Positions 45,828 through 55,465 of a stretch of 64,000 nucleotides of DNA are shown here, piece after piece (the first letter of the stretch is position 1; every line of letters starts with the position of its first letter). The position numbers were made by a program, and so were the translations under genes. Under the pieces are notes generated by a model. The model was not told the DNA's origin. It did not search any database and was given only the letters and a program-made list of their open reading frames with translations. Source of the stretch: Saprospiraceae bacterium (GTDB lineage Bacteria; Bacteroidota; Bacteroidia; Chitinophagales; Saprospiraceae); contig JANQPA010000014.1 in assembly GCA_028285545.1 (NCBI GenBank), positions 96,229 to 160,228 of the forward strand. The letters run 5' to 3'.

Positions 45828-47015
45828 ATGTCCCTTGGAACACAGGAACCATTTATACTAATAGAAAACCAGTCGCGATTAGATCAATTTAGAGCAGAAA
45901 ATAAAAATGTAGATTGGTTTGCATTTGATACAGAGTTTGTTGGTGAAAAACGTTTTCATACTCGAATTTGCCTTATTCAGGTAGCAACTATTAATGGTAA
46001 TTATTTGATTGACCCTTTTCAGGTGAATGATATGAGTCCGTTCCTGGATTTTATTACCGATCCTGCCATTCTTAAAGTTACTCATGCCGGTGAAAATGAT
46101 TACCGCTTACTTTATGCCAATTATGGAATTGTACCCGTAAATACCTTTGACACCCAGATTGCAGCAGGCTTTATTGGATATAAATATCCCATTTCTTTCC
46201 AAAAATTAGTAGAAGCTGAATTGAGTATATATTTAAAGAAAGGATATGCAGTGGCCGACTGGGAAGCACGCCCCCTTAAATCTAAGCAATTGCGTTATGC
46301 GTTAGATGATATTCTTTATTTATTTGATTTGTGGCGGAGCCAGCACCAGAAACTAAGTGCTTTGGGCAGGCAAAAATGGGCTGAGGAAGAATTTAAAATT
46401 CTGGAATCTTCTTCGCAATACCAGAAAGACCCAAATAAAGAGGCTTTGAATAATAATTTAATGAAAGCTCTGCGCCCTAAAGAACAATTATTTCTACTTC
46501 GTCTTTTTAAATGGCGATATAATCAGGCTAAAGAAAAAGACTATTCTAAAGAAATGGTACTTCCTAATAAATTGTTGGGACAAATAGTAAGAACCATATC
46601 TGCAGGTCAGGAAGCCTTGATCAATAACAGGAGGATACCAGATAAAATTTCCAGAAGACATGGAGGCGCTTTTGAACAAATGTACCGCAATCATGCCACT
46701 CAGGAGGAAAAGCTGGTGCTAAAGAAAATTTCCTCTAAAGAAATTGAAGACCCCAGGCAAGAAATCCTGGTAGAAATGTTATACCTGGTACTAAAATACC
46801 ATTGTATTGAAAATGATGTTTCACCCAACCTGGTAATGTCAAAATCTCTATTAAAAAAGATCAGAAATAATAAAAACCTAAGTGACTCCCTGCTTGGAAA
46901 TGGTTGGCGCAGATCTTTCCTTGGAGAAGATTTTAGCAATTGGTTATTGAATATGGATCGTCTGCAGGTAAAGTTAGAATCCGGAAAAATTTCGTTTTTA
47001 CTGTCTGATGATTAA
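45828..47015 (+). CDS. rnd: Ribonuclease D
   Basis: A 395-residue 3'-5' exoribonuclease for tRNA and stable RNA maturation. The DEDDy motifs are FAFDTEFVGE (Exo I), HAGENDYRLLYA (Exo II) and YALDDILYLFDLW (Exo III). One or two HRDC domains follow (about 215-290 and 300-380). The next gene, an ABC ATPase, starts 11 bases after the stop and is probably cotranscribed. Confidence 0.96.
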   Translation: MSLGTQEPFILIENQSRLDQFRAENKNVDWFAFDTEFVGEKRFHTRICLIQVATINGNYLIDPFQVNDMSPFLDFITDPAILKVTHAGENDYRLLYANYGIVPVNTFDTQIAAGFIGYKYPISFQKLVEAELSIYLKKGYAVADWEARPLKSKQLRYALDDILYLFDLWRSQHQKLSALGRQKWAEEEFKILESSSQYQKDPNKEALNNNLMKALRPKEQLFLLRLFKWRYNQAKEKDYSKEMVLPNKLLGQIVRTISAGQEALINNRRIPDKISRRHGGAFEQMYRNHATQEEKLVLKKISSKEIEDPRQEILVEMLYLVLKYHCIENDVSPNLVMSKSLLKKIRNNKNLSDSLLGNGWRRSFLGEDFSNWLLNMDRLQVKLESGKISFLLSDD

Positions 47016-47026
47016 AAAATACAATA

Positions 47027-48760
47027 ATGAAGCAACCAGATCTTCTACTTTCAGTTAAGAACCTGTCAGTAACTTTTCAGTTGCAAGAATCAGAAGTAAG
47101 AGCTGTTAAAGACATTAGCTTTGACATTTATAAAGGTGAAGTACTTGGAATTGTTGGAGAATCTGGCTCCGGAAAATCTATAACCGCTCTTTCTTTAAAC
47201 CAATTGATTCGATCCATTCCGAATGCCAAACAAGAAGGCAGCATCCGTTTTTTTGGACAAGATAGCCAGGAACTAGTAAACCTCTCCAATAAGCAACTTC
47301 AATCCGTACGTGGTAAGTTAATCAGCATGATCTTTCAGGAGCCCATGACCTCTCTGAATCCAGTGCTTAGCTGTGGCAAACAAATTGCAGAAGTTTTAGA
47401 AGTTCACTCTTCAATAACTAAAGAAGAATCCAAATCAATGGTAATGGATTTACTGCAAAAGGTAAAACTAAAAGACATTGATCGAATTTTTAAAGCTTTC
47501 CCAAATGAATTGTCTGGAGGTCAAAAGCAAAGGGTTATGATTGCCATGGCCATGGCTTGCACACCAAAATTATTAATAGCAGACGAACCTACCACCGCTT
47601 TAGATGTGACCATTCAGCGTTCAATTATCCAATTGATGAAACAACTTCAGGATAATACCAATATGTCAATCCTATTCATTTCTCATGATTTGAATCTGGT
47701 TGCCGAACTTGCTGATCGGGTTGTAGTTATGAAGGAGGGAAGAATCGTTGAACAAGGTAGTGTAGAGGATGTTTTTATGAGGCCACAACACCCTTACACA
47801 ATGGGGCTGCTGGCATGCAGACCTCCCTTGCAATTAGAACTTAAACGACTCCCTTTAGTAAAAGATTTTGAAATCGAAAAACTTCAGGATAAGTCCCAGT
47901 TTGCAAAAATAATCCAGACTTTGATAAAGTCTGAAGAAGAAACTGAGAAAGAATGGACTGAACTGCTAAAGGTGAATAATTTGAAAGTCTGGTTTCAGAA
48001 AAGGCAAAATTGGCTTTCCTTCCAAAAAAGCTATGTCAAAGCAGTCGACGGAGTTGAATTTTTTATTAACAAGGGTGAAGTTGTAGGACTGGTTGGAGAA
48101 TCAGGGTCTGGGAAAAGTACCCTTGGCCGCTCCATCATCAGACTCGTTGAGCCTCATGCAGGGGAAATGTATTTCGATGGCCTTAACATTCGAGCCCTTA
48201 ACAGAAAGTCATTAAAAGATTTAAGACAAAGAATTCAAATATTATTCCAGGATCCGTACTCCTCCTTGAACCCGAGAATGAGCATCGGCCAGGCCATAAT
48301 GGAACCTCTTTGGGTGCATAAGCTTATTAAAAATCATCAAGACGGTATAGAAGAAGTACATAAGTTACTGCACCTGGTAGGGCTGGATAAAAGCCATTTT
48401 AATCGTTTCCCAAATGAATTTTCTGGTGGTCAAAGACAAAGAGTGGGTATTGCCAGAGCCCTGGCCGCCAATCCTGAATTATTAATATGTGATGAGTCTA
48501 TTGCCTCATTAGATGTTTCTATCCAGGCTCAAATCTTAAACTTATTAAAAGATTTACAGGAAGAAATTGGCCTTTCTATTTTATTTATTTCCCACGATTT
48601 ATCTGTGGTGAAATTTTTATGTGATCGAATTTTAGTTATGAAAGATGGGATTTTAGTAGAGCAGGGCTCGTCCAAAAATATTTATCAAAATCCCCAGGAA
48701 CTCTACACCCAAAACCTAATAGAAGCCATCCCTAAGAGTAGGAATGACTCTTTTTTTTAA
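47027..48760 (+). CDS. Fused DppD-DppF-type oligopeptide ABC transporter ATPase
   Basis: A 577-residue protein of two full ABC ATPase halves. Half 1: Walker A GESGSGKSIT, signature LSGGQKQRV, Walker B LLIADEPTTALD, H-loop ISHDL. Half 2: GESGSGKSTLG, FSGGQRQRV, LLICDESIASLD, ISHDL. The second Walker B reads D-E-S instead of D-E-P. This is the fused form found in YejF-like and GsiA-like transporters. The matching permease and binding protein are not in the window, so they must be elsewhere. Confidence 0.95.
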   Translation: MKQPDLLLSVKNLSVTFQLQESEVRAVKDISFDIYKGEVLGIVGESGSGKSITALSLNQLIRSIPNAKQEGSIRFFGQDSQELVNLSNKQLQSVRGKLISMIFQEPMTSLNPVLSCGKQIAEVLEVHSSITKEESKSMVMDLLQKVKLKDIDRIFKAFPNELSGGQKQRVMIAMAMACTPKLLIADEPTTALDVTIQRSIIQLMKQLQDNTNMSILFISHDLNLVAELADRVVVMKEGRIVEQGSVEDVFMRPQHPYTMGLLACRPPLQLELKRLPLVKDFEIEKLQDKSQFAKIIQTLIKSEEETEKEWTELLKVNNLKVWFQKRQNWLSFQKSYVKAVDGVEFFINKGEVVGLVGESGSGKSTLGRSIIRLVEPHAGEMYFDGLNIRALNRKSLKDLRQRIQILFQDPYSSLNPRMSIGQAIMEPLWVHKLIKNHQDGIEEVHKLLHLVGLDKSHFNRFPNEFSGGQRQRVGIARALAANPELLICDESIASLDVSIQAQILNLLKDLQEEIGLSILFISHDLSVVKFLCDRILVMKDGILVEQGSSKNIYQNPQELYTQNLIEAIPKSRNDSFF

Positions 48761-48885
48761 TTTATTCAAAAAAAATATGGTTTTATTGCAACCAAACGGA
48801 AGTTTGGATCGTCTATTAATTGAATTTTTTATCTAAGAAAACCGTATTGTAGTCGATAAATTACCTATAGTTCATACAAATAGTT

Positions 48886-48893
48886 TAATTTTG
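48886..48893 (+). promoter_or_regulatory. -7 promoter element for the small exported protein
   Basis: TAATTTTG, full match to TAnnTTTG, 36 bases before the ATG at 48929. No TTG at 17-23 bases upstream. Confidence 0.45.
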
Positions 48894-48928
48894 AGGTTAC
48901 TATTACACTTAAAAATCGTCCACTCAAA

Positions 48929-49168
48929 ATGGAAAAGTCCAAGACTAAAATAATTATCATGGTGGTTGTCATGATGGCAAGTCTGGCTTCCTATGTTTTT
49001 TTGAACCATGCACAAGCTACACAAGCTACATCACAGCATTTAGAGCAGTACGATGAAAATATGGATGAGGAGGGAAATCCTGCTGATTCGAAATTGTTGC
49101 TTCCTGATGTGCAGATGGTGAAAAAAGTTCTTGAAACTGGAAGACGATTATTGCCTGTCTCACAGTAA
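48929..49168 (+). CDS. Small single-helix membrane or exported protein
   Basis: A 79-residue ORF with a basic start, one hydrophobic helix (about 8-26, IIIMVVVMMASLASYVFL) and a short acidic tail (EQYDENMDEEGNPADSKLLL). A TAnnTTTG element just upstream supports its expression. No family recognised. It is convergent with the MBL hydrolase gene. Confidence 0.55.
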   Translation: MEKSKTKIIIMVVVMMASLASYVFLNHAQATQATSQHLEQYDENMDEEGNPADSKLLLPDVQMVKKVLETGRRLLPVSQ

Positions 49169-49233
49169 AATTTTTGCTCAAGCTTTTGCCGCAAAATATT
49201 ACCGTGACATACCTATGCTTTTTATAATCCCTA

Positions 49234-50121
49234 TTAAGAATTTTCTCTCTTTTTCCAGTACCTCATTAGCCCTGCAACACTCATCCAGGCCGGATTTGCG
49301 TAGTCATATTGTTTTAGATGAATACCTGTCACTTTTTTCGAGATCAATTGATCAGTAGTATATTTTTCAAATAAAGGTACAATTTGATCAAGGGGAGTTT
49401 GGGCCTGATAATGGGGAAATATCCATTGGGACCAATCTTCAAGAACCTCTTCCAATTGATCTAAGTGTTCTTCGATGTTTTCTATCACCCCAAAATGACT
49501 TAAATGCAAACGCTTTAAGGGCAGGGTCCTGAGCAATTGGATAGACTTTTTCCAATTTTCAATATGGATATCAGGAGGAGGGCAAGGAGGTACAACGGGG
49601 CCATCTCCAATTTTTACTCCAGCTACATCTCCGGCAATTAAATCTTCTCCAACCTGCCAGGCTATGTGATGGACTGCGTGCCCAGGGCTATGCCATGCCT
49701 GGATTTGAATATCTCCAAAGTCCAAAATTTCTTCATGTTCAACTGTATTGAGCCGTTGGGCAGGAATGGCTTTTATGTCAGACCACAACCTATCCATTTC
49801 TTCCTGATATATCCTTTTGGCTGATTGAACCAGCTTTGAAGGGTCATTCATGTGCTTATATCCAAAAGGGTGTAAATAAACCTGGGCTCCTCTTTCGGCC
49901 ATTGCCCAGGCTGCACCTGCATGATCCAAATGGATATGAGTAATCAAAACATGCTTAATATCCTCTAAACGATACCCTAACTTCTCAATGCCAGACTTTA
50001 AGTGTTTGAAAGTAGAATAGGGGCCTGTTTCAATTAAAACCGGACCAGTACTGCTTGGAATTAGAAAAGAACCAATAGTCTGTTCTAAATCCAAAAACTT
50101 TAAGTCAATTGTATGAATCAT
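49234..50121 (-). CDS. Metallo-beta-lactamase-fold hydrolase
   Basis: A 295-residue MBL-fold protein. The metal site HIHLDHAG (about 60-67) is complete, with further ligands in SPGHAVHHI (His near 145), and Asp in LIAGDVAG and His in RLHLSHFG. No C-terminal RNA- or lactam-specific domain is present; glyoxalase II-like or acyl-lactonase activities are possible. It is likely in an operon with fmt (48 bases away). Confidence 0.92.
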   Translation of the reverse strand: MIHTIDLKFLDLEQTIGSFLIPSSTGPVLIETGPYSTFKHLKSGIEKLGYRLEDIKHVLITHIHLDHAGAAWAMAERGAQVYLHPFGYKHMNDPSKLVQSAKRIYQEEMDRLWSDIKAIPAQRLNTVEHEEILDFGDIQIQAWHSPGHAVHHIAWQVGEDLIAGDVAGVKIGDGPVVPPCPPPDIHIENWKKSIQLLRTLPLKRLHLSHFGVIENIEEHLDQLEEVLEDWSQWIFPHYQAQTPLDQIVPLFEKYTTDQLISKKVTGIHLKQYDYANPAWMSVAGLMRYWKKRENS

Positions 50122-50169
50122 TGTGTTGAAAAAATATTTTACTCAGTTAAGATTTTCTTTCCTTTATTA

Positions 50170-51093
50170 TTATGTATTAATTATTGAATAGCCATTCAAA
50201 AAATCAAAAACTTTCATTCTTTTTCTTCCTTGCAATTGCAGTTCTAAAACTTCAATAAAACCATCTGATGTACTTATTCTCAGTGTTTTTTTGCCATCCG
50301 ATACAATTTTTCCTGCCGGAAAATCATGTTTTTCTTCAATATAGGTGCTTCTTAATATTTTAAGTGTTTTGCCATCTAGGGAGGTCCATGCAGCAGGGTA
50401 GGGGCTTAAACCTCTAATAAAATCATGTACTTTTTTTGAGGATTGGTCAAAATTAATTTCACAGGTCTCATGGAATATTTTGGGTGCTTTTGTAGCCAGG
50501 GAGTCATCTTGTTTTTGCAATTGATAATCCTTTTTTTCAATAGCCTTAACTGTTTTTAAAACGATTTGTGCACCAAGCTCCATCATTCTGTCATGTACCT
50601 CTCCAGCAGTTTCATTTTCGTTGATGGACATTTTTTCCTGAAAGAGCATGTCTCCAGTATCAATTTCCTGTTTAAGGAAAAAGGAGGTCACTCCTGTTTC
50701 TTTTTCACCCTTAATGACTGCCCAATTAATGGGGGCTGCTCCTCTATATTTTGGAAGGAGAGAACCATGAAGATTAAAGGTGCCTAGTTCAGGCATATCC
50801 CATACCACTTTTGGTAACATCCTGAAGGCTACGATGACCTGTAAGTTCGCCTTTAGACTTTCTAACTCTTCTAAAAACTCTGGACTTTTTAGGTTTTTAG
50901 GTTGAAGTATTTTCAAACCTTTTTCAAGGGCATATCTTTTTACTGCTGATTGTATAACCTTTTTTTTACCTCTGCCGCCCATTTTATCGGTTGCAGTGAT
51001 GACTCCTACTACCTCATAGCCATTTTTTATTAAAATATCTAAGGAAGGAACTGCAAAATCCGGCGTCCCCATAAAAACAATGCGTAATTTCAT
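50170..51093 (-). CDS. fmt: Methionyl-tRNA formyltransferase
   Basis: Formylates initiator Met-tRNA using 10-formyl-THF. The 307-residue length is normal. The N-terminal RIVFMGTPDFAVPSL and the formyltransferase signature FNLHGSLLPKYRGAAPINWA (with catalytic Asn and His) are present, and the C-terminal OB-like domain starts near 205. It lies 1 base after the ureohydrolase stop, suggesting cotranscription. The fhs product in this window supplies its cofactor. Confidence 0.97.
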   Translation of the reverse strand: MKLRIVFMGTPDFAVPSLDILIKNGYEVVGVITATDKMGGRGKKKVIQSAVKRYALEKGLKILQPKNLKSPEFLEELESLKANLQVIVAFRMLPKVVWDMPELGTFNLHGSLLPKYRGAAPINWAVIKGEKETGVTSFFLKQEIDTGDMLFQEKMSINENETAGEVHDRMMELGAQIVLKTVKAIEKKDYQLQKQDDSLATKAPKIFHETCEINFDQSSKKVHDFIRGLSPYPAAWTSLDGKTLKILRSTYIEEKHDFPAGKIVSDGKKTLRISTSDGFIEVLELQLQGRKRMKVFDFLNGYSIINT

Positions 51094-51094
51094 A

Positions 51095-52150
51095 TTAAAT
51101 TCTAAACTGTGATTTTCCTGCCATATTGGCTAATTTATAAAGTATTCTTGCACCTACATTACCATCCCATTCATGGGGTTTTCCCGCCACTTCGCAAAGG
51201 TCAAATCCAATAATTTTGTGGCCTTTTTCTACAAGTTGCTGAATTAGAAAGATGGCTTCCTCAAATTGGAGTCCTCCAGGCACAGGGGTACCTGTGTTGG
51301 GACAAAGGTGAGGTTGTAGACCATCAATGTCAAAACTGATATAAACATTTTCGTGTAAACCATCAAGAATTTGCTGGCAAATTTGTTGAAATGAGTGTCC
51401 TTGAAATTGAAGCTCTTTTATTTGGTGGTCAAAAAATGTGGTAATTTTATTTGTGTGCTCCTCTGCAAATCTTACTTCTTCCTCACAATAATCTCGAACA
51501 CCTATCTGTACCAATTGTTTTACCGAAGGAACATGTAAGGCATTATAAAATATTGAAGCATGTGAATAAGTAAAGCCTTCATAGCCTTTCCTCAAATCCA
51601 TGTGGGCATCTATTTGAAGAATGGAAAACTGACTGTATCGCTCACCAAGAGCTTGTATAAATCCTAAAGGACTGCTGTGATCACCTCCTACCAAACCAAT
51701 TATTTTTCCGGCAGTCAATAGTTCTAAACATTCTTCTTTTACCCATTGAACCATTTCCAGGCATCCGGAATTGACACGCTCAAGAATTTCTTTCATTATC
51801 GGTGAATCCTGGGCCTGCCCTACATTTTCAATATATTTCTGATAGTGAGAAGCATCTTTTCGTAGGGTCAAATTCTTTTTTTGTAATTCAGTCGAAAGAG
51901 ACCTCATGAACAATCCCATTTTCCAGGCATCTTTCACATTAGGGTCAAAAAGATCTAACTGCCGGCTGGCTTCCAGAATATTTAGAGGCCCCGTTGAGGT
52001 TCCTTCAGTATAGGAAACGGTTACATCCCAGGGTACTGGAAGAAGAACTATTTCTGCTTCATGTTCATCAAAGGGAAGGCCAATAAATTTACCATTATTA
52101 AGACCTGCACTACTGGGATTAAATTGTTTGATTTTATCATCTTTAGACAT
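51095..52150 (-). CDS. Ureohydrolase (agmatinase/arginase family)
   Basis: A 351-residue manganese hydrolase. The metal ligands are in GGDHSSPLG, QIDAHMDLR and SFDIDGLQP, and the signature GTPVPGG is intact. The divergent neighbours make spermidine by the carboxynorspermidine route, which needs putrescine, so agmatinase is more likely than arginase or formimidoylglutamase, but sequence alone does not settle it. It is about 50 residues longer than E. coli SpeB at the N-terminal side. It is followed by fmt. Confidence 0.9.
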   Translation of the reverse strand: MSKDDKIKQFNPSSAGLNNGKFIGLPFDEHEAEIVLLPVPWDVTVSYTEGTSTGPLNILEASRQLDLFDPNVKDAWKMGLFMRSLSTELQKKNLTLRKDASHYQKYIENVGQAQDSPIMKEILERVNSGCLEMVQWVKEECLELLTAGKIIGLVGGDHSSPLGFIQALGERYSQFSILQIDAHMDLRKGYEGFTYSHASIFYNALHVPSVKQLVQIGVRDYCEEEVRFAEEHTNKITTFFDHQIKELQFQGHSFQQICQQILDGLHENVYISFDIDGLQPHLCPNTGTPVPGGLQFEEAIFLIQQLVEKGHKIIGFDLCEVAGKPHEWDGNVGARILYKLANMAGKSQFRI

Positions 52151-52198
52151 AATACTTATGGTAAATTGGGTTTGAAAAACAAGCTTTCTTCTAATTAA

Positions 52199-52229
52199 TT
52201 GGCACTTAGGAACTAGATGACTACTTTTG
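52199..52229 (+). promoter_or_regulatory. Promoter of the carboxynorspermidine genes
   Basis: TTG at 52199-52201, spacer of 20, then TACTTTTG at 52222-52229, a full match to TAnnTTTG. Predicted start about 20 bases before the ATG at 52256. Confidence 0.65.
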
Positions 52230-52255
52230 CTGCTAAGTAATCAAATTTTAATCTA

Positions 52256-53467
52256 ATGTCAAAGGTTTTAATCATTGGAGCCGGTGGTGTGGGTAGAGTT
52301 GTTACCTCCAAATGTGCTCAGCATCCCAGCATTTTCTCCGAAATAATGCTGGCAAGCCGCACCAAATCCAAATGCGAAGAGATTATCGCTGATGTTACCC
52401 GTTCAACCGGTCACTCTCACTTGCGTGCTGCCCAGGTTGATGCAGAAAATGTGCCCCAGCTGGTCGCCTTGATCCGTTCCTTTAATCCTAAATTGGTCAT
52501 CCATGTAGCCCTGCCTTATCAGGATTTAACCATCATGGATGCCTGCCTGGAAACGGGAGTCCATTATTTGGATACTGCTAATTATGAACCTAAGGAAGAA
52601 GCCAAATTTGAATACAGTTGGCAATGGGCCTATCAAGATCGTTTTAAAGAAAAAGGGATTATGGCCCTTTTAGGTTGTGGTTTTGATCCTGGTGTAACCG
52701 GTATTTTTACCGCTCATGCTGCAAAGCATCATTTTGACGAGATTCATTATCTGGATATTGTGGATTGCAATGCTGGTGATCATGGTAAGGCTTTTGCAAC
52801 TAATTTTAATCCAGAAATAAACATTAGAGAAATTACTCAAAAAGGTAAATACTTTCAGGATGGACAATGGATTGAAACCGAACCTCATGCCATCTCCAGA
52901 ATGGTCAATTACCCTGGAATCGGTCCCAAAAATTCATACCTTATCTATCACGAAGAATTAGAATCTTTAACCAAAAACTTCCCTACTATAAAAAGGGCCC
53001 GATTCTGGATGACCTTCAGTGAGGAATATTTAACCCATCTTAGAGTAATTCAAAATATAGGAATGGCAAGCATTGACCCTGTATCTTTTAAGGGGCAACA
53101 AATTATTCCTTTGGAATTTTTAAAAGCAGTACTCCCTGATCCAGGTGAACTTGGTGAAAATTATGTCGGGGAAACTTCCATAGGTTGCCGAATTCGAGGG
53201 ATAAAAGATGGGGAAGAAAAAACCTATTATATCTGGAACAATTGTAGCCATGAAAAAGCATTTACAGAAACCAGAGCCCAGGGAGTATCCTATACAACAG
53301 GGGTTCCTGCAACCTTAGGTGCCATGTTGATGTTAAATGGGCAGTGGTCAGGAAGTGGGGTTTTTAATGTTGAAGAACTAAATCCGGATCCATTTCTTGA
53401 AAAATTGGGCACTATGGGCCTGGAATGGCATGAGGAAACCAATGTTGACATTGAATTTGAGGTTTAA
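52256..53467 (+). CDS. Carboxynorspermidine synthase (saccharopine dehydrogenase-like)
   Basis: A 403-residue NADPH enzyme joining aspartate semialdehyde and a diamine to give carboxy(nor)spermidine. The N-terminal Rossmann motif is LIIGAGGVGRVVTSK, followed by LASRTKSKCEEI. LLGCGFDPGVTGIF and HEKAFTETRAQG are typical of the CASDH/LYS9-like group rather than saccharopine dehydrogenases proper. The next gene, 10 bases downstream, is the matching decarboxylase, which supports the assignment strongly. Confidence 0.93.
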   Translation: MSKVLIIGAGGVGRVVTSKCAQHPSIFSEIMLASRTKSKCEEIIADVTRSTGHSHLRAAQVDAENVPQLVALIRSFNPKLVIHVALPYQDLTIMDACLETGVHYLDTANYEPKEEAKFEYSWQWAYQDRFKEKGIMALLGCGFDPGVTGIFTAHAAKHHFDEIHYLDIVDCNAGDHGKAFATNFNPEINIREITQKGKYFQDGQWIETEPHAISRMVNYPGIGPKNSYLIYHEELESLTKNFPTIKRARFWMTFSEEYLTHLRVIQNIGMASIDPVSFKGQQIIPLEFLKAVLPDPGELGENYVGETSIGCRIRGIKDGEEKTYYIWNNCSHEKAFTETRAQGVSYTTGVPATLGAMLMLNGQWSGSGVFNVEELNPDPFLEKLGTMGLEWHEETNVDIEFEV

Positions 53468-53477
53468 CCACGAATAC

Positions 53478-54614
53478 ATGAGCATTGATTATTCTCTTTT
53501 GCCTAGTCCTTCATTTGTTCTTGAAGAAAGCCGTTTAATAAAAAACCTTGAAATAATACAGGAAATTCAGGATCGAAGCAAAGTTTCTGTAATACTGGCC
53601 TTGAAGGGATTTGCAATGTGGAAAACCTTCCACCTTGTCCATCAATATTTACCTGGAGCAGCAGCTAGCTCACTGAATGAGGCTCGGTTGATTAATGAAG
53701 AAATGAAGGTGAAAGCACACACTTATTCTCCAGCATACTTGCCCAATGAGTTTGATGAAATCCTTTCTTACAGTAGCCATTTAACCTTTAATTCTTTATC
53801 ACAGCTGGAATTTTTCCGAGAAAGGATTCAAAACGAGGGTGTTTCATTTGGACTAAGGGTAAATCCTGAATACTCTGATGTTGGAACTCCACTTTATAAT
53901 CCTTCGGACCCACATTCCAGGTTGGGGATATTAGAAGAAACCCTTCCTACCCATTTGCCCAATGAAATTGAGGGACTCCATTTCCACACTTTATGTGAAT
54001 CTTCTGCTGAAGCATCGGAACAAACGATAAGGGCTTTTGAGAATAAATTTGGTCATTTATTGCCTTTCTTAAAATGGGTTAATTTTGGTGGTGGGCACCT
54101 GGTGACTCGAAAGGGGTATGATGTTGAGCACCTAATCCAGGTATTAATAGATTTTAGAAGCCGATACCCACATCTTGAAGTAATTCTTGAGCCAGGAAGT
54201 GCAATCGCCTGGGAAACAGGTGAATTAGTAGCTACAGTATTAGATATTGTTCATCATCGAGGTATTCAAACTGCGGTCACTAACGTTTCTTTTACTGCCC
54301 ATATGCCCGATACTTTGGAAATGCCTTATCGACCCAAAATTCTTGGTGCCACGGACTCACAACCAGGCAAACCTTCTTACCGAATCGGGGGGATAAGTTG
54401 CCTGGCAGGAGATTTTTTAGAAGCCTATTCTTTTGATCAACCTTTGCAGATTGGTGACCGCTTAATATTTTGGGATATGATGCATTATACCATGGTGAAA
54501 ACCACCACGTTTAATGGGGTAAAGCACCCTGCTATTTGTATTTTACATACAGATAAGAATTTGGAGATAATAAGAGAATTTGGATACCAGGATTTTAAGA
54601 ATAGACTATCATGA
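53478..54614 (+). CDS. nspC: Carboxynorspermidine decarboxylase
   Basis: PLP enzyme that decarboxylates carboxy(nor)spermidine. The frame is open from a TTG at 53397, but the ATG at 53478 fits the family (378 residues). Lys in ILALKGFAMW binds PLP; the Gly-rich NFGGGHLVTRKGYD, EPGSAIAWETG and the active-site Cys/Asp region GISCLAGDFLEAY are conserved. It is in an operon with the synthase, and its stop overlaps the prmC start as ATGA. Confidence 0.95.
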   Translation: MSIDYSLLPSPSFVLEESRLIKNLEIIQEIQDRSKVSVILALKGFAMWKTFHLVHQYLPGAAASSLNEARLINEEMKVKAHTYSPAYLPNEFDEILSYSSHLTFNSLSQLEFFRERIQNEGVSFGLRVNPEYSDVGTPLYNPSDPHSRLGILEETLPTHLPNEIEGLHFHTLCESSAEASEQTIRAFENKFGHLLPFLKWVNFGGGHLVTRKGYDVEHLIQVLIDFRSRYPHLEVILEPGSAIAWETGELVATVLDIVHHRGIQTAVTNVSFTAHMPDTLEMPYRPKILGATDSQPGKPSYRIGGISCLAGDFLEAYSFDQPLQIGDRLIFWDMMHYTMVKTTTFNGVKHPAICILHTDKNLEIIREFGYQDFKNRLS

Positions 54615-55465
54615 GGAGTATGACGGAATTAAATGCTCATCTGGTGAAAAAACTGGAAAAACTATATACTCACAATGAAGCAAAAAGCATTGCAAGAATT
54701 GTTATGGAGGATGTTTTTCGGTTTTATCATTTTCAAGATGATCGGCCTATTTTGGAGGAAGAAGAGAAGCTTTTTCACCCTATACAAACTCGTTTATTAA
54801 AAGGAGAGCCTGTCCAATATGTTATAGGAGCATCTGATTTTTACAATATCAGAGTTAAAGTGACACCTGATGTACTCATTCCGAGGCAGGAAACTGAAGA
54901 ATTGGTTCATTTGATTTTACAATTATTAAAAAAGAATCCGGAAAGGCAATTTTCCAAAGTACTTGACATTGGGACTGGTAGTGGGTGTATTGCCATTAGC
55001 TTGAAAAAAGCTATGCCAGATTTGGAAATCACTGCATTGGATGTTTCTCAAAAAGCCCTGGAAATCGCAAAGCAAAACGCACTCTCTAATGAAACCGAGG
55101 TTAATTTTTTGACCTTCGATATTTTACAAAAAGAGAATTGGGACCAACTACCCAAATTTGATATTATCGTTAGTAATCCTCCCTATATTCCAAAGGATGA
55201 GATTCATTTAATGGATCAACATGTCTTGGATTATGAGCCTCAAAAAGCACTATTTGTAGACGATTCAGACCCACTTTTGTTTTATAAAAAAATTAGCCTT
55301 TTTGGGCTTGCCCATTTGCAAAAAGAAGGGGTGCTTTACTTTGAAAGTAATGCCTTTAATGCAGATGATGTAGTGAAATTTATGGAAGAGATTGGCTATA
55401 AGGAGGTCATAAAACGGAAAGATCTTAATGGCAATGATCGAATGATCTCGGGTAGTTTATTTTGA
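54611..55465 (+). CDS. prmC: Protein-(glutamine-N5) methyltransferase (release factor)
   Basis: Methylates the GGQ motif of release factors RF1/RF2. A 284-residue protein with an N-terminal helical domain and SAM-binding motif DIGTGSGCIAISL (about 118-130). The catalytic NPPY appears in IVSNPPYIPKDE. The start overlaps the nspC stop by 4 bases; the end overlaps the convergent PorV/PorQ-like gene by 9 bases. Confidence 0.96.
   Translation: MRSMTELNAHLVKKLEKLYTHNEAKSIARIVMEDVFRFYHFQDDRPILEEEEKLFHPIQTRLLKGEPVQYVIGASDFYNIRVKVTPDVLIPRQETEELVHLILQLLKKNPERQFSKVLDIGTGSGCIAISLKKAMPDLEITALDVSQKALEIAKQNALSNETEVNFLTFDILQKENWDQLPKFDIIVSNPPYIPKDEIHLMDQHVLDYEPQKALFVDDSDPLLFYKKISLFGLAHLQKEGVLYFESNAFNADDVVKFMEEIGYKEVIKRKDLNGNDRMISGSLF

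Noticed and set aside
48792..48807. Hairpin CCAAAC-GGAA-GTTTGG after the ABC ATPase gene
   Set aside because: It is only 6 bp and followed by a T tract too far downstream to be a convincing terminator.
53397..53477. TTG start of the nspC frame
   Set aside because: It overlaps the synthase gene by 71 bases and adds non-homologous residues; ATG at 53478 is preferred.
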